Shown: positions 1 through 8,177 of the stretch, piece by piece
How the letters are laid out: each line of letters opens with the position of its first letter
How positions within the stretch are numbered: position 1 is the stretch's first letter
DNA from: CAJJBL01 sp964519035
Lineage (GTDB): Bacteria; Pseudomonadota; Alphaproteobacteria; Puniceispirillales; Marisalimonadaceae
NCBI GenBank assembly: GCA_964519035.1
Contig: CAZFKZ010000022.1
Span: forward strand, 1-29,691
Length of the DNA stretch: 29,691 nt
Reading direction: 5' to 3'
The notes under the pieces: model-generated
The model's input: the letters and a program-made list of their open reading frames with translations, nothing else
Told to the model about the DNA's origin: nothing
Databases searched by the model: none
Made by a program: the position numbers and the translations under genes

Positions 1-128
1 TCACCAAGATCAATTTCGTAATGCCTAATTTCTTTTTTAGAGGAAAAGCCAGACAATAATTTATTTTTATATATTTTAGCTATGTATGGATTTTTTCTAT
101 TCCATAATTCTTTTTTTATATCTGACAA
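1..128 (-). CDS. Sulfite reductase-type flavoprotein, FAD/NADPH part (N-terminal fragment)
   Basis: Only the first 42 codons are inside the window; the gene continues past the left edge. The reading frame contains NPYIAK, a KKEIRHYEIDLG stretch and nearby basic residues. These resemble the start of the FAD-binding (cytochrome P450 reductase-like) domain of CysJ, where a KETRH.ELDL motif precedes the YEPGD motif. The proposed start is TTG at 126-128: an in-frame TAA lies two codons upstream and no earlier ATG exists in frame. A flavodoxin-like gene lies 223 bases upstream on the same strand, so the FMN and FAD halves of a CysJ-like protein appear to be separate polypeptides. A TTGACA-type promoter lies between them. 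The expected role is to pass electrons from NADPH through FAD to the FMN partner for sulfite reduction. Another diflavin reductase of this fold is possible, because the decisive NADPH-binding part is not visible. Confidence 0.6.
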   Translation of the reverse strand, partial: MSDIKKELWNRKNPYIAKIYKNKLLSGFSSKKEIRHYEIDLG

Positions 129-186
129 TTTTTAAAACCATACTTTTTCAATTTATTTAAAAAAAATTAAATTCATATCTTTTTTC

Positions 187-218
187 TTTATAATTAAGTT
201 CACATTAAATTCTGTCAA
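187..218 (-). promoter_or_regulatory. Candidate promoter for the flavoprotein reductase gene
   Basis: On the minus strand a perfect TTGACA (213-218) is followed by TATAAA (187-192) or the overlapping TTATAA (188-193). The spacing is 19-20 bases, longer than the usual 17. It sits about 60 bases upstream of the TTG start at 128 and inside the gap after the flavodoxin gene, which would give the reductase its own transcript. AT richness makes -10-like matches common, so the exact -35 match is the main support. Confidence 0.3.
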
Positions 219-351
219 TTCTTCTTTTAAAACATATTTATACGTCTTTTAAACTTGTTTTATTAGGTATGTTTTATATAGTTACAGAATATTTTATAAA
301 AAGAGAAAATAAGTCTTAAAATTTCAAAATAATTTTTATCATAAAATTTTA

Positions 352-801
352 TTATAAAATTAATTTGATCCAATTATTAAAAGGTTCTTCAAATTCAACA
401 TCGCAATCTATTCTATCTAGTAATCTTGTCCCACCCAATTCCTGAAATTTATTATCGATAAGTTTCCCCGCATTACAAAAATCGTAATGCCCACTATCAC
501 CAAGTGCAAAAACACTAAATTTTAAATTATTTAATTGAGGAGGATTACTAGAGTTAATATCTTCCCAAAAGTCTTGAGCATTATTTGGCATTTCCCCCAT
601 ACCAAAAGTTGAGATAATAACTAATACATTTTCCATAACAGATAATTCATTCATGCCAACATCATCTAATTCCAATACTTTAGTGGTAAATCCATTAGTA
701 GTTAAAATATCAGAGGCATTTTCAGCAACATCTTCAGCATTTCCTGTTTGTGTTCCAAAGAGAATATTAATTGTGATATTGCTATTTTTATCAAAAATCA
801 T
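352..801 (-). CDS. Flavodoxin-domain protein, FMN half of a CysJ-like reductase
   Basis: The product has 149 residues, the size of a single flavodoxin domain. Near residues 16-23 it carries the FMN phosphate loop GTQTGNAE. Near 65-73 it has STFGMGEMP, and further on FALGDSGHYDFCNAG, the pattern of the flavodoxin domain at the N-terminus of CysJ and other diflavin reductases rather than that of free long- or short-chain flavodoxins. It would bind FMN in the cytosol and accept electrons from a FAD/NADPH reductase, most plausibly the partial gene immediately downstream. Start: ATG at 801 with a GGAAAAA stretch upstream. In E. coli the two modules are one roughly 600-residue protein; here the flavodoxin ends with its own stop after PFNNW and no linker follows. 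A free flavodoxin serving another enzyme is the alternative. Confidence 0.8.
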   Translation of the reverse strand: MIFDKNSNITINILFGTQTGNAEDVAENASDILTTNGFTTKVLELDDVGMNELSVMENVLVIISTFGMGEMPNNAQDFWEDINSSNPPQLNNLKFSVFALGDSGHYDFCNAGKLIDNKFQELGGTRLLDRIDCDVEFEEPFNNWIKLIL

Positions 802-1032
802 TTAATTTTTCCTATAAATTTTTATAACTGAAAATATAGTGTTTAAGGATGAATTTATATTTTACAAATATTACTAATGTAATACTCCAAATATGTCTTA
901 ATAAAATTAATATTAAATAAACATCTCTTCTATGCCTTAATTGCATGACATGTAATTAAAATTATTTTTTTTATTAAATAATTTATAATTAAATGTATAA
1001 GTCTATTTAAAGTTAGTCTTATTGAGGTCTAA

Positions 1033-1827
1033 ATGGCTTGGGAAATTTTGTTTGTTTTATCTATTATTCAGGGAATAACAGAGTTTCTTCCTATATCATC
1101 AAGTGCACATTTAATATTAATTCCTAAGTTCTTCTCACAGATAGAAACTGGAAGAAATTTTGATGTTTCATTACACTTTGGTTCTCTATTAGCTGTTTTG
1201 ATTTATTTGAGGAAAGACTTATTTACAATTTTATTAGATACTATATCTAAAAAAAGAAATGAAAAAAAAGGCTTTAGATTATTAATCAATCTTGTTGTAA
1301 GCACTATACCTGTTGTCATAATAGGCTTTGCAATAAGCTATTTCAAAATTGACATAATTAGATCGATAGAAGTTATTGGATGGACCACACTTATTTTTGG
1401 AATACTTTTGGGGATTGTTGATAAAAACCCAAAAGTAATTAGAAAACTAACTGATATTAAATTGAAAGATTCAATTATAATTGGGCTTGCACAAACACTA
1501 GCGCTTATCCCAGGAGTAAGTAGATCAGGTATTGTAATGACTTCAGGTCTTTATATGGGTTTTAAACGTTATGAAGCATCAAAATACTCACTATTACTAT
1601 CTATACCAGTAATTATTGCAGCAACTTCTTTAGAGAGCATATCTCTTTATATGGAAAAAGGATTCTTTTTAAATAATGATATGATAATTGGAGTTACAGT
1701 TAGTTTTGTAACAGCATTTTTAACTATTACCCTTTTTATGCAATGGATTAACAAAGCTTCACTCAAAATATTTGTTATATACAGAGTTATTCTAGGGATT
1801 ATGATTTTAATATTTTCGTACAGTTAA
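1033..1827 (+). CDS. uppP: Undecaprenyl-diphosphatase
   Basis: This 264-residue integral membrane protein of the BacA/UppP family removes a phosphate from undecaprenyl diphosphate so that the lipid carrier can be reused for peptidoglycan and other envelope polymers. It shows both family signatures: QGITEFLPISSSAH near residues 13-27 with the catalytic Glu17, and PGVSRSG at 160-166 with Arg164. Hydrophobic segments fill most of the chain and the length is normal. Start: ATG at 1033 with GAGG five bases upstream. It is convergent with the epimerase-like gene, with only seven bases between the two stops. A uppP gene beside an NDUFA9-like gene is an arrangement I recall from other alphaproteobacteria. 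Confidence 0.95.
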   Translation: MAWEILFVLSIIQGITEFLPISSSAHLILIPKFFSQIETGRNFDVSLHFGSLLAVLIYLRKDLFTILLDTISKKRNEKKGFRLLINLVVSTIPVVIIGFAISYFKIDIIRSIEVIGWTTLIFGILLGIVDKNPKVIRKLTDIKLKDSIIIGLAQTLALIPGVSRSGIVMTSGLYMGFKRYEASKYSLLLSIPVIIAATSLESISLYMEKGFFLNNDMIIGVTVSFVTAFLTITLFMQWINKASLKIFVIYRVILGIMILIFSYS

Positions 1828-1834
1828 AATGAAA

Positions 1835-2752
1835 TTATTTAGAATAAATCTTAATTAACTCTTCTTCCATATCTGAAGGTTCAATTCCAAGATCCTTTAA
1901 ACCAGGAAAATCTCCTTTAAGAATATTGTCATATTTTAAAAGCTTCATTTGATCAACGGTAAATGGTGGCTTTGGAAGACGTTCAAGAAAAAGAGCAGGT
2001 ATCATCATTAAGCTTGGGTTTAAAGGAATAAAAAACCTTTTTATCCCTTTTATCTTTAATAAAATTTTTAATAATTTCTCAAATGTATATACAGAATTAC
2101 CACCTATTTCATAAATATTATTTTTATTATTTTTTTTGCACATTACACTTATAATAGATTCGGCGACATCATTTACAAAAACCGGCTGAAATTTAGTTTT
2201 TCTTGAAATAAGTGGTAAAAAAGGTGACATCGCTGCCATATCAGAAAATTGGCCAAAAAAATTATCTCCTTTCCCATACAATAGTGAGGGTCTCATTATT
2301 ATGCCTTTAGGAAAATTTTCTAACAACCTTCTTTCTCCAGAAGCCTTACTTCTAGAGTAAGAACTTTCAGATATTTCAGAAACACCAAGAGCAGAAACAT
2401 GTATTAAAGATTTAATTTTTTTCTCAGTGCATATTTTACCTAAGATAGCAGGTATGTCAGAATGCACTTTATCAAAGTTTCCAGATTTATTTTCGTATAA
2501 AATACCACAAAGGTTTATTACACCGTCAACTTTATTAATTGAGTTTTTAAGAAATTTTATATCTGAGACATTACCATTTAAAATAGTAAGTTGTCCGTTA
2601 ATTGTTTCTTTATAGAAGTCACTTAACTTTGTTATTTTTCTTGATAATAAGATTACATTAGCCCCGCTATCAAGAAGTAACTTAATCAAATATTTACCAA
2701 GAAATCCTGAGCCACCTAGGATTAAGATATTTTTATTTTTAATAGAATCCAA
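1835..2752 (-). CDS. NDUFA9-like NAD(P)-binding epimerase family protein
   Basis: This 305-residue protein is of the atypical short-chain dehydrogenase/epimerase fold. The N-terminal ILGGSGFLGKYL (residues 11-22) is the GxxGxxG Rossmann loop, and Tyr132xxxLys136 inside SYSRSKASGE is the usual catalytic pair. The motifs RPSLLYG and PVFVNDVAE match the alphaproteobacterial relatives of mitochondrial complex I subunit NDUFA9. In mitochondria the homologue is an accessory subunit binding NADPH; in bacteria its link to complex I is by homology only, and a sugar or lipid oxidoreductase role cannot be excluded. The start is TTG at 2750-2752, preceded by AAGG at about eight bases; no ATG in frame gives the complete Rossmann strand. 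Confidence 0.8.
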   Translation of the reverse strand: MDSIKNKNILILGGSGFLGKYLIKLLLDSGANVILLSRKITKLSDFYKETINGQLTILNGNVSDIKFLKNSINKVDGVINLCGILYENKSGNFDKVHSDIPAILGKICTEKKIKSLIHVSALGVSEISESSYSRSKASGERRLLENFPKGIIMRPSLLYGKGDNFFGQFSDMAAMSPFLPLISRKTKFQPVFVNDVAESIISVMCKKNNKNNIYEIGGNSVYTFEKLLKILLKIKGIKRFFIPLNPSLMMIPALFLERLPKPPFTVDQMKLLKYDNILKGDFPGLKDLGIEPSDMEEELIKIYSK

Positions 2753-2878
2753 ATTTAATACCTTTAAAAATTATAATTTAAAAAAATGAGATTTTAGCAG
2801 TTTTTTTTAGTTGTAGATGTTATGATTTAAGTAATTTGATAATTATACAATTTTTTTATAAAAACTACTAGGTGAATA

Positions 2879-3502
2879 ATGACATACTTTATATATCAAA
2901 ATGATATACCCTCTGACGTTGAATTTAAAGATATAGTTGCGATTGATACTGAAACGATGGGATTAAAGTTCCATAGAGATCGATTATGCATGATACAATT
3001 ATCTGGAGGTGATGGAAAAGCCCATTTAGTTCAAGTTTCTAGAGAAGAATTGGAAAAAAAAGATAAATTTGTTAATTTAAAAAAAATTCTCTCTAATGAA
3101 AAGTTAACTAAATTATTTCACTTTGCTAGATTTGACATAGCTGTTTTAGAAAACAATGTTTGTAAAATACATGGACCTGTTTACTGCACAAAAATAGCAT
3201 CTAAACTTTGTAGAACTTTTGGAGCAAGACATGGTTTATCAGATTTATGTAGAGATATTCTTGATCTTGAACTAAATAAACAAAACCAAACTTCTGATTG
3301 GGGATCTAAAGAACTGAATGACTCACAATTGAAATATGCTGCTTCAGATGTACTTTATCTTCATAAAATTAAAGAAAAATTAGACTTGATGCTTGAAAGA
3401 GAAAATAGAAAAGAATTAGCTGAAGCTTGTTTTAAATTTCTAAAAACAAGAGCTGAAATGGACTTAATTGGTTTTAATGACTTAGATATTTTTTCTCATT
3501 AA
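2879..3502 (+). CDS. rnd: Ribonuclease D-type 3'-5' exonuclease
   Basis: The protein has 207 residues and consists of one DEDDy exonuclease domain. Visible catalytic residues are Asp23 and Glu25 (AIDTETMGL), Asp86 (HFARFDIAVL), and Tyr153/Asp157 (YAASDVLYL), the YxxxD signature of the DEDDy subclass. It would trim 3' ends of RNA, notably tRNA precursors, using two divalent metal ions. It lacks the C-terminal HRDC domains of E. coli RNase D (about 375 residues) and has the short form usual in alphaproteobacteria. Start: ATG at 2879 with AGGTG four bases upstream. It precedes lptC by 57 bases on the same strand, a neighbourhood found in many alphaproteobacteria. Confidence 0.93.
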   Translation: MTYFIYQNDIPSDVEFKDIVAIDTETMGLKFHRDRLCMIQLSGGDGKAHLVQVSREELEKKDKFVNLKKILSNEKLTKLFHFARFDIAVLENNVCKIHGPVYCTKIASKLCRTFGARHGLSDLCRDILDLELNKQNQTSDWGSKELNDSQLKYAASDVLYLHKIKEKLDLMLERENRKELAEACFKFLKTRAEMDLIGFNDLDIFSH

Positions 3503-3559
3503 ACCAACCTTTGATTTATATTTTTGAAAAGTTAAATACATTGTCACAAATAAAATAAA

Positions 3560-4132
3560 ATGTTCAAAAAAATTTCTAGTAAATCTATATTTTCGTTTTT
3601 AATATTAATTATTTTATCAAGTTTTGTTATCACTTACTTTTTACCAAAAGTAAGTGATTTTTCAAAAGACAATTCAAATAATGATCAAAACATCAATAAA
3701 TCTAAAAAAGTTTTAGGTGCAAAAATATATAAAGAAAATAAAAATGGTGAAAAATTCATAATAATTGCAGAAACGTTAAAAGAAAGTGAGACTCAAGATA
3801 AGAGATTAGAGTTAGAAAATTCAATAACAACTATAAATAAAAAAGGAGTTGTTACAAAAATACATGCCGGATTTGCAATTATAACAAATGAATATAACGA
3901 TTTTAACCTTTCAAAAAAAGTAAAAATAATCAAAAAAAGTAGACAATTTTTACTAGAAACTAATAGCCTAATTGGTACACTTAAAGAAGGTAATTTTTTT
4001 ACAAATGAAAGGGTAGCTATTATAGCAGGAAATACTAAAATAAATGGTGAAGGGTTAGATTTAAAGAATAATGGCGATTATATAAAAATTAAAGGAAAAG
4101 CTACTCTAGTTATGCTTTTATCAAATAAATGA
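3560..4132 (+). CDS. lptC: LPS export protein LptC, inner-membrane anchored
   Basis: This 190-residue protein has one N-terminal membrane segment (about residues 10-30: FSFLILIILSSFVITYFLP) and a periplasmic beta-rich remainder, the LptC layout. LptC links the LptB2FG exporter to the LptA bridge that carries lipopolysaccharide across the periplasm. Sequence conservation is low in this family, so the assignment leans on the architecture and on position: its TGA stop overlaps the ATG of lptA (ATGA) and lptB follows. No clear Shine-Dalgarno sequence precedes the ATG at 3560. Many lysines and asparagines reflect the AT-rich genome. Confidence 0.85.
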   Translation: MFKKISSKSIFSFLILIILSSFVITYFLPKVSDFSKDNSNNDQNINKSKKVLGAKIYKENKNGEKFIIIAETLKESETQDKRLELENSITTINKKGVVTKIHAGFAIITNEYNDFNLSKKVKIIKKSRQFLLETNSLIGTLKEGNFFTNERVAIIAGNTKINGEGLDLKNNGDYIKIKGKATLVMLLSNK

Positions 4133-4941
4133 TTATTAAAAATATTTTATTCTTATTTTCCTTATTTTTCTGTATTTTGTTTACTTATTCTGTTTTCGCA
4201 GAGAATAAATCAAATAAACTCAAGACTGAACTTAAAGTTGAAGCTGACGAATCTCTTGAGTGGTTTGAGAAAGAAAAATATTATTTAGCAAAAGGGAATG
4301 TAATTCTTACAAAGGATGGTTTAAGATTATATGCGAGCAAAGTTAGAGCTAATTATAAAGAAGAAAATGATGAGAACGTATTAAAAATGATTATTGCAAA
4401 TGGTAATGTAGTCTTAACAAAAGGTAAAATCAAAGCTACAGGTGAGTTTATGAGATATAATGTAAAAGATAAAATTGCATTAATATCAGGAAAATTTCAA
4501 ACATTTACATCACCATCTGGATATATAGAATCTAACAAACAACTTATGTTCAATGATAATACAAATAAAGCTCAAGCAATTGGTAAAGTTAAAATAATTT
4601 TAAAAAATAAGACAAAAATATTTGCTGATAGAATTAAAGCCGATTTTACCGGTAAAGCAAAGTCACTTCAAAAAGCAATTGCAAAAGGTAACGTCGTGAT
4701 TGAGAGTCATAATGATGGAAAAAAATCTCTTGCTGATATTGGAATTTATAATTCAAAAAATCAAATCATTGAATTAAAAGGTAACGTAAAAATTATAAAT
4801 CAAGGTTCAGTAATTATGGGTTCCCAGGGAATAAATAATATCAAGACTGGAATTAGTAAAATCACAGGAAATAAAAAACAGCGTGTAAAAGGGACATTTT
4901 CTCCTAAGAAAAAAATAAAAAAGGGGAAGAAAAATGAATAG
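4129..4941 (+). CDS. lptA: LPS transport periplasmic protein LptA (OstA family)
   Basis: This 270-residue protein has a signal peptide (hydrophobic residues 5-22, likely cut after Ala24 in SVFA|EN). The mature part contains repeated beta-strand units typical of the OstA/LptA jellyroll: A.GNV.LTK, ANGNVVLTKG, AIGKVKI, AKGNVVIE and LKGNVKI. LptA polymerises into a periplasmic bridge passing LPS from LptC to LptD. It is clearly longer than E. coli LptA (185 residues) because it contains more strand repeats and a very basic C-terminal tail (residues 250-270, many lysines). It overlaps lptC by four bases and lptB by eight, which suggests translational coupling. Confidence 0.9.
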   Translation: MIIKNILFLFSLFFCILFTYSVFAENKSNKLKTELKVEADESLEWFEKEKYYLAKGNVILTKDGLRLYASKVRANYKEENDENVLKMIIANGNVVLTKGKIKATGEFMRYNVKDKIALISGKFQTFTSPSGYIESNKQLMFNDNTNKAQAIGKVKIILKNKTKIFADRIKADFTGKAKSLQKAIAKGNVVIESHNDGKKSLADIGIYNSKNQIIELKGNVKIINQGSVIMGSQGINNIKTGISKITGNKKQRVKGTFSPKKKIKKGKKNE

Positions 4942-5758
4942 TCTTGAAGAAGAGCTTTTACGATTAAAAGCAAATATAGCTTTATCTGAAGATAGTAATA
5001 AAAAAAATTTAGAGTTTAATTTTGATGAAACAAAAAAAATCCAAGGTGAACTTGTAGTTGATTCAATAACAAAAACTTATGATAACAGAAAAGTAGTAAA
5101 TAACGTTTCTTTAAAATTAAAAAAAGGAGAAGCTGTTGGCCTTCTGGGTCCAAATGGCGCAGGCAAAACTACCTGCTTTTATATAATTGCAGGCTTGATA
5201 GAATCTGATTCAGGAAACATATCGATTAATAATTCTCCAATTAATCATCTTCCAATGTATATGAGAGCTCAAAAGGGGATTGGGTACTTACCTCAGGAAG
5301 CATCGATCTTTAGAGGATTAACAGTAGAGCAAAATATTTTATCAATACTAGAGATACAAGATTACTATATTAACGAAAGGTTTCAAATTCTTGAAGAATT
5401 ACTATCAGAATTTAATATTAGTAATATTAGATATTCTGTTGGGTCTACATTATCTGGAGGAGAAAGACGAAGAGTTGAAATTGCAAGAGCTTTAGCTACG
5501 AAACCAGATTATATTCTTCTTGACGAACCTCTTGCAGGAATCGACCCTATAGCAATTAATGATGTTAAAAATTTAATTAATAAATTGAAATCTAAAAATA
5601 TTGGCGTACTCATTACTGATCATAATGTTAGAGAAACACTTGAAATAGTTGATAGAGCTTATATATTATTCGATGGATCTGTATTGATGTCGGGCGATCC
5701 TAGTGAAGTTAAATCACATAAGGGGGTTAGAGATGTATACTTGGGAAACACCTTCTAA
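4934..5758 (+). CDS. lptB: LPS export ABC transporter ATPase LptB
   Basis: This cytosolic ATPase powers LPS extraction with LptF and LptG, which are not in the window. The nucleotide-binding domain shows Walker A GPNGAGKT (72-79), Q-loop Gln121, signature LSGGERRR (173-180), Walker B ILLDEP (194-199) and the H-loop His220 in TDHNVRETL, followed by the family-typical GVRDVYLG near the C-terminus. At 274 residues it is about 35 longer than E. coli LptB (241), and the excess is an acidic, lysine- and asparagine-rich N-terminal extension (residues 1-38). The ATG at 4934 lies inside the end of lptA; no later ATG precedes the conserved domain, so the extension is probably real. In many alphaproteobacteria rpoN and hpf follow; here ptsN is next. 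Confidence 0.95.
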   Translation: MNSLEEELLRLKANIALSEDSNKKNLEFNFDETKKIQGELVVDSITKTYDNRKVVNNVSLKLKKGEAVGLLGPNGAGKTTCFYIIAGLIESDSGNISINNSPINHLPMYMRAQKGIGYLPQEASIFRGLTVEQNILSILEIQDYYINERFQILEELLSEFNISNIRYSVGSTLSGGERRRVEIARALATKPDYILLDEPLAGIDPIAINDVKNLINKLKSKNIGVLITDHNVRETLEIVDRAYILFDGSVLMSGDPSEVKSHKGVRDVYLGNTF

Positions 5759-5861
5759 TTTGTACTTATAAACAAATACAATTAAATTCTTATCTTGACT
5801 GATTAATAAGTTGAGTTTAATTAATCCTTCTATTTTTTTCTAAAACTGTAAGGTTTAAATA

Positions 5862-6326
5862 ATGGACATAAAAGAGATTTTATCTGAAAATTATTTTATT
5901 TTTTTGGATAACCCATCAAGTAAAAAAAGAGTTTTTGAACAACTTAGTCAATTAGCTGAAATAGAAACAAATATCAGCTCAAGAGTTATTTTAGAAAATC
6001 TAATAAAAAGAGAAAAACTAGGTTCTACTGCTGTAGGTAAAGGTATAGCTATTCCTCATATTACAGACAATACTATTGAAAAACCAATTGGTTTTATGGC
6101 ACTTTTATCAACTGGGTTAGATTTCAATGCAACAGATAATCAGCTAGTTGATATTATTTTTTTATTAATTGCACCAGTTAACAATGGTTCTCAACATTTA
6201 CAAGCACTTGCTTCTGTATCAAGGTTGTTAAAAAAACCCAAACTTATTTCCAAGTTAAGAGGATGCAATAATACAAAGAGCGCTTTTGCTGTAATTACTC
6301 AATCAATAAAAGAAGAAGCTGCTTAA
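5862..6326 (+). CDS. ptsN: Nitrogen-regulatory PTS enzyme IIA (EIIA-Ntr)
   Basis: This 154-residue PTS EIIA type-2 domain protein carries the phospho-acceptor His66 within KLGSTAVGKGIAIPH. In proteobacteria EIIA-Ntr is phosphorylated by the PtsP-NPr chain and controls targets such as potassium transport and phosphate or stress sensors rather than importing sugar. The ATG at 5862 has AAGG about nine bases upstream. It follows lptB after a 103-base gap, but the rpoN and hpf genes that usually separate lptB from ptsN in alphaproteobacteria are missing. No ptsP or NPr gene is in the window. The stop is seven bases from the stop of the convergent dehydrogenase gene. Confidence 0.93.
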   Translation: MDIKEILSENYFIFLDNPSSKKRVFEQLSQLAEIETNISSRVILENLIKREKLGSTAVGKGIAIPHITDNTIEKPIGFMALLSTGLDFNATDNQLVDIIFLLIAPVNNGSQHLQALASVSRLLKKPKLISKLRGCNNTKSAFAVITQSIKEEAA

Positions 6327-6333
6327 AATAATT

Positions 6334-7314
6334 TTACTTGTTGACTTGATTTTCTAATTTAGTTCCATCAAAAAAGTTTAAAATTGAGTTTATAGCTTCA
6401 GTTGCAATGTTATGGAAACACTCATCAGTCCAACATAAAGAATGTGGAGTCAAAATAACATTTTCAAATGACATTAATTTACTATTAGGTGATAAAGGCT
6501 CTACAGAAGTTACATCTAATCCAGCTCCAGCAATCATTTTATTTTCGAGTGCTAATTCTAAGTCTTTTTCATTAATTACAGGCCCTCTAGATAAATTGAT
6601 GATATAAGATGTTTTTTTCATATTTGAGAAAAATTTATTGTTAATCATACCTTGAGTACTTTTATTTAGATTACATAGTACCACTATAATATCGCTTGAT
6701 TTAGCTAATTCTATGAGGTCTGTTTTTAATGTGCCTTTAGAATGAAGTTCTTCTTTTGTTAAAAAAGGATCAAAAGCTATAATTTTTTTAAAAAATGGTT
6801 GCGATAACTTTATTGTCTCTTGCCCAATGCTACCTGCGCCAACAATACCTAGAGTTTTTTGTGTTAGCCCCATACCCATAAAATTTGTTCTATCATTCCA
6901 TTGACCTGCCCTAACTAGGTCATTTTTTTTCAATAATTTTCCTGAAAGCGCAAACATCATTGTTAAAGCGGCAACTGCAACTGGTCTCCTAACTGCATTT
7001 GGTGTATTAGTTACTACAATACCCTTTTCTTTCATCGCTTCAATGTCGACTGAATCGTACCCTACACCAAATCGGGAAATTATTTTTAATTTACAGTCAT
7101 CTCTAGAAACAGATTTAGCTGAAGCTTTTGGAATATTTAAGAGTATAGCATCAAATTTACTTGCCATTTCTTCTGTAATTTCTTTAATAGATTTATCCAT
7201 CCATGTTATTTCTATATCACTTCTTGTCTTAATCTTAGAAAGAGCTTCGTTTCCAAAACAAGGTATACCGTTACTATTTAAAAGATCTCCTGAAATACCA
7301 ACTTTAATTTTCAT
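6334..7314 (-). CDS. D-isomer-specific 2-hydroxyacid dehydrogenase
   Basis: This 326-residue protein has the two-part fold of the D-2-hydroxyacid dehydrogenase family. The cofactor loop is VGAGSIG (158-164) and the beta-2 strand ends in Asp182 (AFDPF), which favours NAD over NADP. The catalytic triad is Arg243 (NLSRGPV), Glu272 (SVEPL) and His291 (TPHSLCW). It reduces a 2-keto acid or oxidises a D-2-hydroxyacid; it resembles phosphoglycerate/hydroxypyruvate dehydrogenases but lacks the ACT domain of long SerA, so the substrate is unknown. A strong GGGAGGA ribosome site precedes the ATG at 7314. It is the last gene of a minus-strand cluster with an HpaI-type aldolase (27 bases upstream) and a GhrA-like reductase, suggesting shared work on small 2-oxo or 2-hydroxy acids. 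Confidence 0.9.
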   Translation of the reverse strand: MKIKVGISGDLLNSNGIPCFGNEALSKIKTRSDIEITWMDKSIKEITEEMASKFDAILLNIPKASAKSVSRDDCKLKIISRFGVGYDSVDIEAMKEKGIVVTNTPNAVRRPVAVAALTMMFALSGKLLKKNDLVRAGQWNDRTNFMGMGLTQKTLGIVGAGSIGQETIKLSQPFFKKIIAFDPFLTKEELHSKGTLKTDLIELAKSSDIIVVLCNLNKSTQGMINNKFFSNMKKTSYIINLSRGPVINEKDLELALENKMIAGAGLDVTSVEPLSPNSKLMSFENVILTPHSLCWTDECFHNIATEAINSILNFFDGTKLENQVNK

Positions 7315-7341
7315 ATAATCCTCCCAAATGATTTTTAATAT

Positions 7342-8103
7342 TTATGGTTTTAAAATATTTGAAACACCCTGCTTTAAAATATTCATTTCTGTACCAACTG
7401 CAATCATATTAAAACCAAGTTGTTTATAAGTACTTAGTTCTTCTTTACTATTGACCATTATACCTAAACTTTTATTAAAAGATTTTGCTGCTGAAACTAT
7501 TCTTTTAATAGCATCTTTATAAATATTAGAATTAAAATCACCTGGAATACCTAAAAAATTTGTTAAATCAAAATGACCTACCCATAAACAATCAACTCCA
7601 TCTACCGAAGCTATTTCGTAAACATTTTCCAAGCCTAACTTTGACTCTATTTGTATTATATTAATTAGTTTATCATTGGCCTCTGTAATATAATTCAAAG
7701 GCTCAACATTGTGATATTTATCATGTGCAAAACCAAAGCCAGCCCCTCTAACTCCAGTTGGAGGATATTTTGATGATTGTACTATTTTGATTGCATCTTC
7801 AGGTTTATTTACCATTGGTGTCATTATACCAGCAGCACCCAAATCAAGCGCACGAGCAACATAATTATAACTAACTTCTGGAATTCTAATTAATGGGAAA
7901 ATATTATTTGCATTACTAATAGCTGCTAATATTTTAAATTGCTCAAGAGATAGTCCGCCATGTTCCATATCAAATATTATAAATTCACATCCCGCATTTT
8001 TTAAAATTAAAGGTATTCCTGGACTAAAAAATTCAAAAACCATTGCACCACGAAGATCTTTTAATTGGCATACTTGATTTTTTAATGACATCTCATTTAA
8101 CAT
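7342..8103 (-). CDS. HpcH/HpaI family class II aldolase
   Basis: This 253-residue TIM-barrel aldolase depends on a divalent metal. Active-site residues of the HpaI group are visible: Asp45 and His48 (FDMEHGG), Arg73 (LIRIPE), Glu153 (QIES) and Asp179 (VGHFDL); Glu153 and Asp179 would hold the metal. The glycine-rich PPTGVRG (114-120) is also typical. Family members cleave or form 4-hydroxy-2-oxo acids, releasing pyruvate and an aldehyde; the exact substrate cannot be read from sequence. The first ATG (8103) is chosen because GGAG lies eight bases upstream, whereas the second in-frame ATG, four codons on, has no spacing for a ribosome site. Its flanking 2-hydroxyacid dehydrogenases could act on its products. 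Confidence 0.88.
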   Translation of the reverse strand: MLNEMSLKNQVCQLKDLRGAMVFEFFSPGIPLILKNAGCEFIIFDMEHGGLSLEQFKILAAISNANNIFPLIRIPEVSYNYVARALDLGAAGIMTPMVNKPEDAIKIVQSSKYPPTGVRGAGFGFAHDKYHNVEPLNYITEANDKLINIIQIESKLGLENVYEIASVDGVDCLWVGHFDLTNFLGIPGDFNSNIYKDAIKRIVSAAKSFNKSLGIMVNSKEELSTYKQLGFNMIAVGTEMNILKQGVSNILKP

Positions 8104-8177
8104 ACAACTGGCTCCAACATTTGATTGTTAAACTAACTATGGTGAATAATTTTAAAATAATAAAGAAATATTTAATG

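Noticed and set aside
129..351. Hidden linker exon joining the flavodoxin and reductase frames
   Set aside because: All minus-strand frames contain several stops in this gap and no conserved-looking peptide is seen.
984..989. Promoter for uppP with TATAAT at 984-989
   Set aside because: The -10 match is perfect, but nothing like TTGACA lies at the right distance, and such hexamers are common in this AT-rich gap.
5758..5777. Terminator after lptB
   Set aside because: ATTTGT/ACAAAT form a 6-base AT stem with an 8-base loop, but it has no GC and no following T run; too weak to call.
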